64,000 nt of DNA. Source: Salinisphaera sp002433465. GTDB taxonomy: Bacteria > Pseudomonadota > Gammaproteobacteria > Nevskiales > Salinisphaeraceae. This document shows, piece by piece, positions 53,078-63,089 of this stretch. Both the position numbers and the translations under genes were made by a program. The notes beneath the pieces were generated by a model that worked only from the letters and a program-made list of their open reading frames with translations, searched no databases and was not told where the DNA came from. The DNA is taken from NCBI RefSeq assembly GCF_040361435.1, contig NZ_APNL01000009.1, forward strand, positions 62,001-126,000, in the 5' to 3' direction. Every line of letters begins with the position of its first letter. Position 1 is the first letter of the stretch.

Positions 53078-53116
53078 TCATTCACCCTTTCGAGCCCGTT
53101 GAGCTCATGGATTTAC

Positions 53117-53146
53117 GTCACATCCCTGTAACACCGTCGGTATACT
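53117..53146 (+). promoter_or_regulatory. Putative sigma70 promoter for the PAP2 gene
   Basis: GTCACA (53117-53122) and TATACT (53141-53146) are separated by 18 bases, ending 30 bases before the PAP2 ATG. Confidence 0.45.
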
Positions 53147-53175
53147 CGCCCCACGCTTAAACGCCCGGTCTTCCC

Positions 53176-54051
53176 ATGACGCCATTGCCATTCTGGCAAC
53201 TGTTGCTCGGCTTTGCCTGCCTGCTGATGGTCGGCCATATCGTGGCCTGGTGGATATGGCGCGCGTTGGAGTTTTCCGGACCGCGCCTGGGCCGGGGCCT
53301 CACCGGCCTGGCGTATCGACGCAAGTTCCTGGCCAGCTTGCAACGCCGGGCGCCGAAAACGACGCGCATAGTCGGTGCACGCCTGAGCGTCGATCGATTT
53401 TCCGGCCTGCCACTGACCCTGTTCGTCGCGCTCGCACTATATCTGATCGTACTCGCCGCGGGCCTGCTCGAAGACCTGTTCGAAGGCGAAGAACTCGTTC
53501 AGTTCGACCAGCACGTCAACGAAGCACTAGCCGTACTGCGCGATCCGAGCTTTCTCAAGCTCGTGAACGGCATTACCTCGTTGGCCAACCTGGAAACGCT
53601 GGTGGCGATCACGATCGTCTCCATCGGCTTTTTGTGGGCGCATCGGCGTTTCAGTTATATCCCGGGGCTGCTGCTTACCGTGATCGGCTCGCAGTCGATC
53701 GCCTATATCGGCAAATACGCCATCGACCGCGACCGCCCCGATTTTCTCACCTTCGCCAGCGCCAGCACGCCGTCGTTTCCCAGCGGCCACGCCACCGGCG
53801 CGATCGCGGTCTACGGCTTCATCATCTATGCCATCGCCCGCGATATGCCCGGCGTGCGCCGGCGCTTCGAGCTGGGCTACTGGGGCTGTGCGCTGATCGC
53901 CTCGATCGCCGCCAGCCGGGCGATTCTGTCGGTGCATTTCGCCAGCGACATCGCCGCCGGCCTCCTGGTAGGCGGCTTCTGGCTGCTATCGGGTTTTGCG
54001 CTTACCGAGTACCTGCGCCAGCGCAATGGCGACCTGTTGAGCGCGCGCTAA
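53176..54051 (+). CDS. PAP2-family membrane phosphatase
   Basis: 291 residues with six or so membrane helices. The three phosphatase motifs are complete: KYAIDRDRP, SFPSGHATG and SRAILSVHFASD. Likely dephosphorylates lipid phosphates such as undecaprenyl pyrophosphate or phosphatidate/phosphatidylglycerol phosphate at the periplasmic face; substrate cannot be told. Confidence 0.9.
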   Translation: MTPLPFWQLLLGFACLLMVGHIVAWWIWRALEFSGPRLGRGLTGLAYRRKFLASLQRRAPKTTRIVGARLSVDRFSGLPLTLFVALALYLIVLAAGLLEDLFEGEELVQFDQHVNEALAVLRDPSFLKLVNGITSLANLETLVAITIVSIGFLWAHRRFSYIPGLLLTVIGSQSIAYIGKYAIDRDRPDFLTFASASTPSFPSGHATGAIAVYGFIIYAIARDMPGVRRRFELGYWGCALIASIAASRAILSVHFASDIAAGLLVGGFWLLSGFALTEYLRQRNGDLLSAR

Positions 54052-54090
54052 ACCCAAGCGGCGCGCGCCATCGCGGCGCGGCCGAGAACG

Positions 54091-55878
54091 CTATTTTTCG
54101 TCCGGATGTTCGGCCGCATCGCGCTCGAACTGCTCCTCGAGCTCCTGCGCGGCCTCCATGACCAGCTTGGCATAGCGGGTTTCGTCGTCGGCCGCTTCGT
54201 AATGCTCGAACAACCGTTTTTCGTCGTGGCTGCGAAACAGGCGCTTGGCGCGATGGATTTCATCGGACTTCAAACCGAGCATGCGCATAGCGTCGCCCGC
54301 CAGTTCCAGACTGGACAGGAACGTCTCGCGCTGGAGCACGGTGATGCCCAGATCCATCAGCTCGTAGGCATGGCGACGATTGCGTGCCCGCGCGATGATC
54401 TTGAGATGCGGAAAATGCTCGCGCACGGCCCGCGCGGTCGCCAGCGACGCCTCGCGGTTGCCGATGGCCAGCACGAACACCTTGGCTTCCTCGGCCTTGG
54501 CAGCACGCAACAGCTCCAGGCGCGAGGCGTCGCCGTAATAGACCTTGTTGCCGTACTTGCGTACGAAATCCACTTGATGAACGTTGATTTCGAGCGCGGT
54601 GAAGCCGATATGCTTGGCGCGCAGCATGCGGGCAACGATCTGGCCTACACGGCCAAACCCCGCGATCAGTACCGGATGCTCGGAGCCGTCCGGCGTATCG
54701 AAGGTCGGCTCGCTCTTGGGCGTACGCCAGTCGTTGTAGTAGGCCACCAGCTTCACGAACAGCGGCGTGAGCACCATCGACAGGGTGACCGTAGCCACCA
54801 GCAGATCGGCCTCGGCCTGTACGAACAGACCACCGGCCACCGCCGTCGACAGAATCACGAAAGCGAACTCACCGCCCTGGGGCAAAAACGCCGCCAGGCC
54901 CCGCGATGCGCTCCAGCTCAAACGGTGACGCCGGGCGAGAATGAACAGAATGGCGGCCTTGATGCCGATCAGCCCCAGCGTCAGGCCCAGCAGGAATAGC
55001 GGCTGGGCCGCGATCAGCCCCAGGTTGATCGACATGCCCACGGCAATGAAGAACAACCCCAGCAGCAGATCCTTGAACGGGTCGACGTTGGCCTCGAGTT
55101 CGTGGCGATATTCCGAATCGGCCAGCAGCACGCCGGCCACGAAGGCGCCAAGCGCCACCGAAATACCGGTGGCGTTCATCACCACCGCCGTGCCCACCAC
55201 GATGAGCAGGGTCATGGCGGTGAATATCTCGGGCATGCGCGTGGCCGCCACCAGCCGGAAAATCGGGCGCAGCAGATAATGGCCGCCTACCACCATCGCG
55301 GCCATCACCAGCGCGATCTTGGTGGTTTCCCAGAGCGCGCCCAGAAAACTCACCGATTCGCTGCCGGAAGACAACAGCGGCAGAAGCGCCAGAATGGGGA
55401 TTACGGCCAGATCCTGAAACAGCAGGATGGCGAATGCCGCGCGACCGTGCTTTGCAGTCAGCTCACCGCGCTCGGCCAGCAGCTGTAGAGCGAACGCCGT
55501 GGACGACAGCGCCAGGGCCAGACCGGCCACGATGGCGGGGGCGACCGGCAGATCCAGCAGCAGCGAGGCAGCCAGCGCCAGCGCGGCCGCACTCAGCGCC
55601 ACCTGCATGCCGCCCAGACCGATGATCGTCTTGCGCAGCGCCCAAAGGCGTCTGGGCTGCATTTCCAGGCCGATGATGAACAACAGCAGCACGACGCCGA
55701 ATTCGGCGATATGCAGTACATCCTCGACTTCGCTGATCAGCCCCAGACACCAGGGGCCGATAACGACACCGGCGCCCAGATAGCCCAGCACCGAACCCAG
55801 ACCCAGACGTTGGGCGATCGGCACCGCAATCACGGCCGCGGCTAGAAAGATCGCGATTTCCTCGAGTAACGGCTCCAC
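54091..55878 (-). CDS. Kef-type monovalent cation:proton antiporter (CPA2) with RCK domain
   Basis: 595 residues from GTG 55878, preceded by AGGGAG; the frame runs further upstream. N-terminal CPA2 antiporter domain of 12 helices (about 5-380) and a TrkA-N/RCK domain with nucleotide motif VLIAGFGRVGQIV. Long acidic C-terminal tail. Close to KefB/KefC potassium efflux systems; the ancillary KefF/KefG gene is absent and regulation by glutathione cannot be assumed. Confidence 0.88.
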   Translation of the reverse strand: MEPLLEEIAIFLAAAVIAVPIAQRLGLGSVLGYLGAGVVIGPWCLGLISEVEDVLHIAEFGVVLLLFIIGLEMQPRRLWALRKTIIGLGGMQVALSAAALALAASLLLDLPVAPAIVAGLALALSSTAFALQLLAERGELTAKHGRAAFAILLFQDLAVIPILALLPLLSSGSESVSFLGALWETTKIALVMAAMVVGGHYLLRPIFRLVAATRMPEIFTAMTLLIVVGTAVVMNATGISVALGAFVAGVLLADSEYRHELEANVDPFKDLLLGLFFIAVGMSINLGLIAAQPLFLLGLTLGLIGIKAAILFILARRHRLSWSASRGLAAFLPQGGEFAFVILSTAVAGGLFVQAEADLLVATVTLSMVLTPLFVKLVAYYNDWRTPKSEPTFDTPDGSEHPVLIAGFGRVGQIVARMLRAKHIGFTALEINVHQVDFVRKYGNKVYYGDASRLELLRAAKAEEAKVFVLAIGNREASLATARAVREHFPHLKIIARARNRRHAYELMDLGITVLQRETFLSSLELAGDAMRMLGLKSDEIHRAKRLFRSHDEKRLFEHYEAADDETRYAKLVMEAAQELEEQFERDAAEHPDEK

Positions 55879-56084
55879 CCTGACTCCCTGTCGCTCGCCG
55901 CTATGGCGATACTTTTTGGCTCGACGTTGAAAACGGCCCGACACGCCGGCCGGCTCGAAACCGCTCAATCATAGCGTAGGCATGAACGCATGGAACCGCC
56001 AGCGCTGCCCGCCTGCAACGACGCAACCCGACAGGCGCCGCAGTTGCTAAGCTCGGCCCAAGACCCAGCGAAACCCGAGCGACC

Positions 56085-57389
56085 ATGAGTCAAACCACGC
56101 CCGCCACCGGGGCGGTTGCCCGCCAACAGGCGATCTATAGCGCGGGCATGTCCGGCAGCCGACCCACCGTGCCGACCGACTACGCCGCGCTGGAGGCCGC
56201 CGCCGAAAAAGCCATGTCCGAAGAAGGCTATGCCTATATCGCAGGCGGCGCCGGGCGCGAATCCACAATGGCCGCCAACCGACGCGCCTTCGAGCGCTGG
56301 CGTATCGTGCCGCGCATGCTGCGCGATGTGGCAACACGCGACACGTCGATCGAACTGTTCGGGCGACGCCTGGCCAGCCCGTTCCTTCTGTGCCCGATCG
56401 GCGTGCTGGAAATGGCCCATGCCGGGGCCGATATCGCGGTCGCACGCGCGGCGGCGGCACGCGGCGTGCCGATGCTTTTCTCCAATCAGGCCAGCCGGTC
56501 GATGGAGGATTGCACCGCGGCCATGCAGCAGCTGCAGGCTGACGCGCCGCGCTGGTTCCAGCTGTACTGGTCGAAGTCCGATGCGCTGGTGGAATCGCTG
56601 GTCGCGCGGGCCGAGGCCTGTGGCTGCGAGGCGCTCGTGGTCACGCTCGACACCACCCTGCTGGGCTGGCGATCGCGCGATCTGGACCTGGCCCATCTGC
56701 CGTTTCTGCTGGGCCAGGGCATCGCCCAGTACACCTCGGACCCGGTCTTTCGGGCCAGCTTGTCCGCGGTGCCGGACGACGGTCCGCGCCCGAAGATCAA
56801 CACGCGCACGCTGCGCAACGTGATCGCGGCGGCCCGTCATTACCCTGGTTCGAGCCTGCGGGCGCTCACCAGCGGCCAGGCGTTGGCCGCGGTACGCCAG
56901 TTCATCGCCACCTATTCGCGCCCGAACATCACCTGGGCGGATCTGGCCTGGCTGCGCCAGCGCACCAAGCTGCCGATCGTGCTCAAGGGCGTTCTCGACG
57001 GCGACGACGCCCGGCTGGCGGTCGAACACGGCATCGACGGCCTGATTGTTTCCAACCACGGCGGCCGCCAGGTCGACGGCGCCCGTGCGAGCCTGGATGC
57101 ACTGCCCGAAATCGTCGCCGCAGCGCCGCAGCTGCCGGTGATTATGGATTCCGGCATCCGCGGCGGCGCGGATGTGTTCAAGGCGCTGGCGCTTGGCGCA
57201 CGTGCGGTGGGCATCGGCCGGCCGTACGCCTACGGGCTGGCGATCGACGGCGAAGCGGGCGTGGGCCAGGTTCTGGACAACCTGGCCGCCGATTTCGAGC
57301 TGACCATGGCGCTGGCCGGCTGTCGCGACATCGATGCGATCCGGTCCGGCACGACCCGGCTCGTGCGCGACGACGACGTCGCGGGCTGA
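56085..57389 (+). CDS. FMN-dependent alpha-hydroxy-acid dehydrogenase/oxidase
   Basis: 434 residues of the lactate/glycolate oxidase family. FMN- and substrate-site motifs: LLCPIGVLEM, WFQLYWSKS, LPIVLKGVL with active Lys, SNHGGRQVDGA with catalytic His, and MDSGIRGGADVFKALALGA. It could be L-lactate dehydrogenase (LldD-like), lactate monooxygenase or mandelate-type. Context does not decide. DUF3301 follows closely. Confidence 0.88.
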   Translation: MSQTTPATGAVARQQAIYSAGMSGSRPTVPTDYAALEAAAEKAMSEEGYAYIAGGAGRESTMAANRRAFERWRIVPRMLRDVATRDTSIELFGRRLASPFLLCPIGVLEMAHAGADIAVARAAAARGVPMLFSNQASRSMEDCTAAMQQLQADAPRWFQLYWSKSDALVESLVARAEACGCEALVVTLDTTLLGWRSRDLDLAHLPFLLGQGIAQYTSDPVFRASLSAVPDDGPRPKINTRTLRNVIAAARHYPGSSLRALTSGQALAAVRQFIATYSRPNITWADLAWLRQRTKLPIVLKGVLDGDDARLAVEHGIDGLIVSNHGGRQVDGARASLDALPEIVAAAPQLPVIMDSGIRGGADVFKALALGARAVGIGRPYAYGLAIDGEAGVGQVLDNLAADFELTMALAGCRDIDAIRSGTTRLVRDDDVAG

Positions 57390-57400
57390 ATCGGCGCGCG

Positions 57401-57691
57401 ATGTTCGAGTTCTTTCCCTGGCTGATCGGGCTGGCGCTGGTCGCGCTGTTCTGGTGGCAGTCGCTGGGCGCGCGCTGGGCGGCCCGTCGGGCGGCGCTGG
57501 CGGCCTGCGAGAACGCGGACGTAACGTTCATCGACGAACTGGCCTTTCAGCGCATATCGCTGGCGCGCGGCGCGCTCAAACGCCGCTATCGCTTCGAGTT
57601 CTACCGCCGCGGCGACCGCCGCTATGCCGGCTATGTGGATATGCACGGCCAGCGCGTGGCCCATATCGAGATGGAGCCGTACCCGCTGTGA
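57401..57691 (+). CDS. DUF3301 protein with N-terminal membrane anchor
   Basis: 96 residues: one hydrophobic segment at the N-terminus (about 5-20), then FIDELAFQRISLARG and YRRGDRRYAGYVDMHGQ, typical of DUF3301. Function unknown. Twelve bases after the hydroxyacid dehydrogenase. Confidence 0.82.
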   Translation: MFEFFPWLIGLALVALFWWQSLGARWAARRAALAACENADVTFIDELAFQRISLARGALKRRYRFEFYRRGDRRYAGYVDMHGQRVAHIEMEPYPL

Positions 57692-57700
57692 TCGCGGCGC

Positions 57701-58276
57701 CTATCCCGCCTGGCGCGGATCGGTTTCGGCCACCATCGGCTTGTCCTTGAAGCGCGCCTTGAGTTCGAGCAAAGGCGCGTGGCCCGAGAAATCAAACAGC
57801 TGGCGTAGTTCCGCCCAGTCGATCAGGCAGTACAGACAGATGCTCGGATAGTGCCAGTCATCGAATGCCCCTTCGGCGGCCATGGCGGACAGGGCATCGA
57901 TGGAGCGCTCGATACGCTCGTGCTGCAGGCTGTAGAACATGATATCGCTGTCGGTGGCCAGGCCCGACTTCTTGGACAGGGCGATGGTCACCATCGAGTC
58001 GTTGGCGGCATCGATGAGCGTGAGCTGGTTCTCCTGCGCCCAGGACAGCTCCGTAAAGCCCATCTTCGGCGACAGATAGCGCGCGATCACGCGCGAGTCG
58101 TATACCGACTGCTGCTCGTCGATGAGCATCGGGATCTTGAGCGCCGGATTGTTGCGACGCAGTTCGTCGCGGTCGGCACCGTAGATATCCAGACTGGCGA
58201 ACTCGTAGTCGCTGCCGCCCAGCATCAACCGTATGCGGCGAACATAGGGCGAAGTCGACGAACCGATGAGTTTCAT
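57701..58276 (-). CDS. Glutathione S-transferase family protein
   Basis: 191 residues from ATG 58276 (GAGG upstream). N-terminal thioredoxin fold begins MKLIGSSTSPYVRRIRLML, with cis-Pro in LKIPMLID and the ESR-like YDSRVIARYL; helical C-terminal domain follows. The typical catalytic Ser/Thr-Ser-Pro is present. Substrate unknown. Confidence 0.87.
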   Translation of the reverse strand: MKLIGSSTSPYVRRIRLMLGGSDYEFASLDIYGADRDELRRNNPALKIPMLIDEQQSVYDSRVIARYLSPKMGFTELSWAQENQLTLIDAANDSMVTIALSKKSGLATDSDIMFYSLQHERIERSIDALSAMAAEGAFDDWHYPSICLYCLIDWAELRQLFDFSGHAPLLELKARFKDKPMVAETDPRQAG

Positions 58277-58374
58277 GGGCAGGCCTCGTCTGCGGCGTGC
58301 GAAATAGGCCCCCAGTCTACAACCTTGTCCCGCTCCGGCTAGACTAGGCCCCAAAGCCTTCAATTTCCGAGCGC

Positions 58375-58866
58375 ATGAGCCATACGCCCGACGCCGAGAT
58401 TACCCTGCGTTTTCTGGCCGAACCTTCCGACGTCAATTTCGGCGGCAACGTGCATGGCGGTAACGTCATGAAATGGATCGATCATGCCGGCTATACCTGT
58501 GCCGCCAACTGGAGCTCGGCCTACTGCGTGACGGTATACGTGGGCGGCATTCGCTTTCTCAAACCGATCAGCGTGGGCGATCTGGTCGAACTCAAGGCCG
58601 AACTCATGCATACGGGTCGTACCAGCATGCATATTTCGGTAAGCGTGCATGCCCGCAATCCGCGCGACCGGCAGCGACGCTTCACCACCCACTGCATCCT
58701 GGTGTTCGTGGCCCTGGGCGACGACGGCAAGCCCGTGAACGTACCGACCTTCGAGCCGATCAGCGATCAGAGTAAACGCTTGAATGCCTATGCCAAACGC
58801 ATGATCGAGCTGCGCGAACAGCTGCGCGCCGAGTCCCAATCCTTTCTCGACGTCATGGACGGCTGA
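58375..58866 (+). CDS. Acyl-CoA thioesterase (hotdog fold, YciA/ACOT type)
   Basis: 163 residues. DVNFGGNVHGGNVMKWIDHAGY carries the conserved Asn-Gly/Asp active-site helix; VYVGGIRFLKPISVGD and the late GTHCILVFVAL-like strand are typical. Hydrolyses acyl-CoA to free acid. Cytosolic. Monocistronic by appearance. Confidence 0.88.
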   Translation: MSHTPDAEITLRFLAEPSDVNFGGNVHGGNVMKWIDHAGYTCAANWSSAYCVTVYVGGIRFLKPISVGDLVELKAELMHTGRTSMHISVSVHARNPRDRQRRFTTHCILVFVALGDDGKPVNVPTFEPISDQSKRLNAYAKRMIELREQLRAESQSFLDVMDG

Positions 58867-58975
58867 CCCTCATCACACAGCGAACGCCGGGGCCACGCGT
58901 GCTGGCGCCGACGCGCTCGGCGGAACCCTCGGCGTCGCCGTCTGTCTTGTCTTTCGAATTCACGAAGAGTGCCCC

Positions 58976-60586
58976 ATGAATCGACGTAACCTGTTGAAGG
59001 CATCGATGGCGTTAACCGCCCTCGGGCTGCCCGCCTTCCCGGCGTTTGCCCACGCTGCGAGAACCGACCCGAGCGGCGAGCCGTTCGATTTCGATCGCCT
59101 CAAACAGCGGGCCAAGGAACTCGCCGGCCGGCCCTACCGTGACAACGCAGAAACGCTGCCGCCCACGCTGGCTAATCTCGAGCCGCTGAAATATCAGCAG
59201 ATTCAGTACGATCCCAAATACGCCATCTGGCGCGACGCGCCCGATACCGACATGACCCTGCGTTTTTTCCATGTCGGCATGCAGTTCAACCTGCCCGTGC
59301 GCATGCACGTGATCGACCCGGATACCCAGCACGCCCACGAAGTGCATTTCGATCCAAAGCGTTTCAGCTACGACGGCTCGGGCATCGATCAGGCCCAGCT
59401 CAAGGGCCACGATTTCGGCTATGCCGGCTTCAAGCTCATGCGCGATAACGACGCCAGCGCCACCCACGAGGCCGGCGCGTTTCTGGGCGCGAGCTATTTT
59501 CGCTTTCTCGACAAGAACAACCAGTACGGCATTTCCGCGCGCGGCCTGGCGATCGATACCGCCACCGAGCAGACGGAGGAATTCCCGGATTTCGTGGCGT
59601 TCTGGTTCGAACAGCCGCACGACGACCAGCAGGCTATCGTCTATGCGCTGCTCGACTCGCCGGCCGTCGCCGGCGCCTATCGCTTCAAGATCGACCTGAC
59701 CGAGCAGGGCACGGTCATGGACATCGACATGGAGCTGCATACCCGCCACCAGATCGGCCGCCTGGGCATTGCCCCCATGACCAGCATGTTCCTCAAGGGC
59801 ACCAGCCAGGCCCAGGCTCGCGATACGATTCATCCCCAGATCCACGATTCCGACCGCCTGGAAATGTGGCGCGGCAACGGCGAGTGGGTGTGCCGGCCGC
59901 TGTTCAACCCGAAGACCCTGCAATACAACGCCTTTCCCGACGAGAATCCGCGCGGCTTCGGGCTCGTTCAGCACGATCACGATTTCGACAACTATCGCGA
60001 CGACGTGGCCTGGTACAACCGCCGCCCGAGCCTCTGGGTGGAGCCGACCAGCGACTGGGGCAAGGGTCAGATCGCGCTGTTCGAGCTGCCGACCGTGGGC
60101 GAGACGGTCGACAACATCGGTGCGTTCTGGATTCCCGACGAACCGGTAACCGGCAACCAACAGCTCAATTTCAGCTACAAGCTGTACTGGCTGCCGCTGC
60201 CGCCGGTCGCGCCCACGCTGGCCCAGGTGGAAAAGACCTGGTCGGGCATGGGCAACGTGCCGGAAGGCTGGATTCCGGGCGATCGCTCGCCCTCGGAGTA
60301 CGCGCGCCGCTTCGCGGTGGACTTCGTCGGCGACCCGCTCGACGAGCTGCCCGGCGATACCCAGGTGGAAGTGCAGGTCGAAGTCTCGCGCGGCAAGCTG
60401 GGCATGGTCCAGGCCCGCCGCTTCGAACCGATCAAGGGTTATCGCGCCATCTTCGACTGGGTGCCCGACAGCCGTTCTGACGAAGCGGTATCGATTCGGC
60501 TGTACCTGCGCGCCGGCGACCGACCGCTTACCGAAACCTGGCTCTACCAGTGGGTGCCACCGAAATCCGACGAACGCTACTACTAG
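58976..60586 (+). CDS. opgD: Glucans biosynthesis protein D (Tat-exported)
   Basis: 536 residues of the MdoG/OpgD family. Twin-arginine signal NRRNLLKAS followed by a hydrophobic stretch and AHA cleavage, as for E. coli OpgD. Body is parallel to OpgG in this window: RPYRDNAETLPP, YAIWRD, GARGLAIDTATE-like and WGKGQIALFELPT. OpgD is thought to control the number of glucose units of periplasmic glucans. Encoded 34 kb from opgGH. Confidence 0.94.
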   Translation: MNRRNLLKASMALTALGLPAFPAFAHAARTDPSGEPFDFDRLKQRAKELAGRPYRDNAETLPPTLANLEPLKYQQIQYDPKYAIWRDAPDTDMTLRFFHVGMQFNLPVRMHVIDPDTQHAHEVHFDPKRFSYDGSGIDQAQLKGHDFGYAGFKLMRDNDASATHEAGAFLGASYFRFLDKNNQYGISARGLAIDTATEQTEEFPDFVAFWFEQPHDDQQAIVYALLDSPAVAGAYRFKIDLTEQGTVMDIDMELHTRHQIGRLGIAPMTSMFLKGTSQAQARDTIHPQIHDSDRLEMWRGNGEWVCRPLFNPKTLQYNAFPDENPRGFGLVQHDHDFDNYRDDVAWYNRRPSLWVEPTSDWGKGQIALFELPTVGETVDNIGAFWIPDEPVTGNQQLNFSYKLYWLPLPPVAPTLAQVEKTWSGMGNVPEGWIPGDRSPSEYARRFAVDFVGDPLDELPGDTQVEVQVEVSRGKLGMVQARRFEPIKGYRAIFDWVPDSRSDEAVSIRLYLRAGDRPLTETWLYQWVPPKSDERYY

Positions 60587-60680
60587 AGGGACTCATCGTC
60601 TGCGACGCCGACCGCCCAAGATATAGCCTGCCGCGCCTGCCCCACGGCGTGGCGCGCAGCCGGCACATACCGCGGCGGCC

Positions 60681-61745
60681 ATGAAGACGCTGCTGTTATC
60701 GCTGCTGTTATCGCTACTCTGGCGCGTGCCGTTGGCGCTTGCGGTGCTGCTGGGCAGCGGCTGGGGCGCGCTGGCGCTTTATTTCCGCGGCCCGGAAAGC
60801 CTGGCGCTGCGCGTGCTGTTGATCACGCTCTGGCTTCTGCCCGCGCTGGCGGCGCTGCTCGGCATCGCGCTGGTCCGCTCGGGACCGTTGGCCCTGGCCG
60901 GCCCGGCACTGTTCGCCTTCGTGGCCCTCGTGCTGGGGCTGTGGTGGCATACGATCACGCCCAGCCACGAGCGCGACTGGGCCCCCGACGTCGCCCGCCT
61001 GCTGCACGCCACGCGCGAGGGCGATATCGTCACCCTCGATAACGTACGCAACTTCGAGTGGCGCACTCGCGAGGATTTCGATGCCCACTGGGAAAGCCGC
61101 CGGTACGATCTGTCCGAGCTCGAGAGCGCCGATCTGATCGTGTCCTACTGGATGGGCCCGACGATCGCCCACACGCTGGTCAGCTTCGGCTTTACCGACG
61201 GCCGCCATCTGGTGTTCTCGGTCGAGGTCCGGCGTACCCGCGGCCAGAGCTTCTCGGCGATCGGCGGCTTCTTTCGTCAATCCGAGCTGGTGCTGGTCGC
61301 CGCCGACGAGCGCGACATCATCCGTACGCGCAGCAATGCGCGCGGTGAATCGGTCTATCTGTATTCGGTGGCGCTGTCGCCGGCGGCCATGCGTTCACTG
61401 TTCGAAGCCTACCTCGACGAAGCCGACCAGCTCGAAGACGCGCCGCGCTTCTACAACACGCTGACCTCAAACTGCACGACCATCGTCTACGACATGGTCA
61501 AACGCATCGTGCCGGGCCTGCCCTGGGATTACCGCCTGCTGGCTTCGGGCTATCTACCCGACTACATCTACGACCTGGGCGCACTGAATACACACTACCC
61601 GCTAGCCGAACTCGAACGCCGTGGCCATATCAATACGCGAGCGCTCGCCTCGGATCGCGATGGTCATTCGACATCGGAGTTCTCCCGGGCGATTCGCCGG
61701 GGCGTGCCGACCGCCCGAATCGAGACCGGCGACGACATCCGCTAA
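60681..61745 (+). CDS. DUF4105 (Lnb-like N-terminal) membrane protein
   Basis: 354 residues. Three hydrophobic segments in the first 100, then a soluble periplasmic domain. TSNCTTIVYDM holds the conserved Cys of DUF4105, and HLVFSVEVRR and HTLVSFGF are typical. The fold is related to papain-like Lnb/NlpC-type proteins, so an amidase-like activity is possible but not shown. It follows opgD by 95 bases. Confidence 0.82.
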   Translation: MKTLLLSLLLSLLWRVPLALAVLLGSGWGALALYFRGPESLALRVLLITLWLLPALAALLGIALVRSGPLALAGPALFAFVALVLGLWWHTITPSHERDWAPDVARLLHATREGDIVTLDNVRNFEWRTREDFDAHWESRRYDLSELESADLIVSYWMGPTIAHTLVSFGFTDGRHLVFSVEVRRTRGQSFSAIGGFFRQSELVLVAADERDIIRTRSNARGESVYLYSVALSPAAMRSLFEAYLDEADQLEDAPRFYNTLTSNCTTIVYDMVKRIVPGLPWDYRLLASGYLPDYIYDLGALNTHYPLAELERRGHINTRALASDRDGHSTSEFSRAIRRGVPTARIETGDDIR

Positions 61746-61792
61746 GGCGGAGCACGGCCGCAAGACGCGCTGATCGCTTACCCGCGGTTCGT

Positions 61793-63001
61793 CTAAGGCG
61801 CTCTGGAAGGCGCGAAAGCGCCGCCCTTGAACGTTGCCGTGGCCTGGCCCGGCGGCTCGGCAGCCCCGCGAACCTGGTCCCGACCGGCCTGTTTCGCCTG
61901 GTACATCGCCGCATCTGCGTTCTGAATGAGCGTATCGATCTCGGGGGTCTGCTCGGCGACCGGCCGGTAACTGGCCACGCCGATGCTGACCGTTATCTGC
62001 AGTGCCCGCTCGCCATCCGGCCACCCGTCGAAGGCCGTATCCCGCACCGCGCGTCTTATGCGCTCGGCCGCGATCAGAGCCGCGCGGTGGGAGGTTTCGG
62101 GCATGAGCACCACGAACTCCTCGCCGCCATAGCGTGCAATGAGGTCGACCCCGCGCATGTCCGGCGCGATGGCATGGGCCACATGACACAGCGCTGCGTC
62201 GCCGATGGCATGGCCGTAGGTATCGTTGATGCGTTTGAAGTGGTCGATATCGATGAAGAGCAGGCTCAGGCGCCGCTGGCTGCGACGATGGGTTTCAAGA
62301 ATGCGCTCGCTCTCGATGAAGAAGCGGCGCCGGTTGGCCAGCCCGGTCAATTCGTCGGTCACCGCCAGCCGCTCCACGTGCCGGCGGTAGACGGATACGC
62401 GCCAGTAGAGATATTCGCAGAGCAACTGGATGCCCACGATCGGCACGAAACCCATCCATACGTAGGCGTTGTATATGCCCCAGTCGAGCCCGGCGCTGAC
62501 GCCCAGCGACGCCACCACCATCGGAAATACCGTGATACACGCCAGGCTGGAAACCGCGAAACGAATCGACTGACCCACCAGCAGGAACGGCAGGAAGATG
62601 AAAAAGTAGAGAAAGCCGCCGATGCCGTACTCGGCCCCGTTCTGCAGGCGCGACAACACGAGAATGAACGTGAACGACACCACCAGAGGCATGGATACAG
62701 CAGCGATCCTCGCCAATCGCGCCCGGATATCGTTCCAACTTGCCGCCAGCCAGACAAACAGCGCCAGCGATTCGATAAGCCGCAGCCTGATCGTATGGCG
62801 AGCGTTGACCGGGTCGATCGCATGATCCCAGATCACGGTTGTAGACAGGAAAACGGCCGTGATCAGAAGCGCGATACGGGTGAACAAGCGAAAGTCGTTT
62901 GCCTTGGCGACGAGATAGTCCGTGCTATGGACATCGCCCAACCACCGCACGAGCGCGCGCCATCCGGCTAAGCCCTGCTCGATTCGACCGCCCTGGCTCA
63001 T
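61793..63001 (-). CDS. Membrane-bound diguanylate cyclase
   Basis: 402 residues. About six membrane segments in the first 200, possibly a 7TM-type sensor, then a GGDEF domain with GGEEF at 292-296 and an RxxD inhibitory site (RGVD) five residues before. Makes cyclic di-GMP. The C-terminal 25 residues are a Gly/Pro/Ala-rich tail. Third cyclase-type gene in the window. Confidence 0.9.
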   Translation of the reverse strand: MSQGGRIEQGLAGWRALVRWLGDVHSTDYLVAKANDFRLFTRIALLITAVFLSTTVIWDHAIDPVNARHTIRLRLIESLALFVWLAASWNDIRARLARIAAVSMPLVVSFTFILVLSRLQNGAEYGIGGFLYFFIFLPFLLVGQSIRFAVSSLACITVFPMVVASLGVSAGLDWGIYNAYVWMGFVPIVGIQLLCEYLYWRVSVYRRHVERLAVTDELTGLANRRRFFIESERILETHRRSQRRLSLLFIDIDHFKRINDTYGHAIGDAALCHVAHAIAPDMRGVDLIARYGGEEFVVLMPETSHRAALIAAERIRRAVRDTAFDGWPDGERALQITVSIGVASYRPVAEQTPEIDTLIQNADAAMYQAKQAGRDQVRGAAEPPGQATATFKGGAFAPSRAP

Positions 63002-63089
63002 GGCCCCTCCCGGTGCTGCCGCCTGCTCGGGCGGCCAACCCCATCATTGTATCGAAGCAGGGTAATCGACCCGGGTTACGCGATATCGC

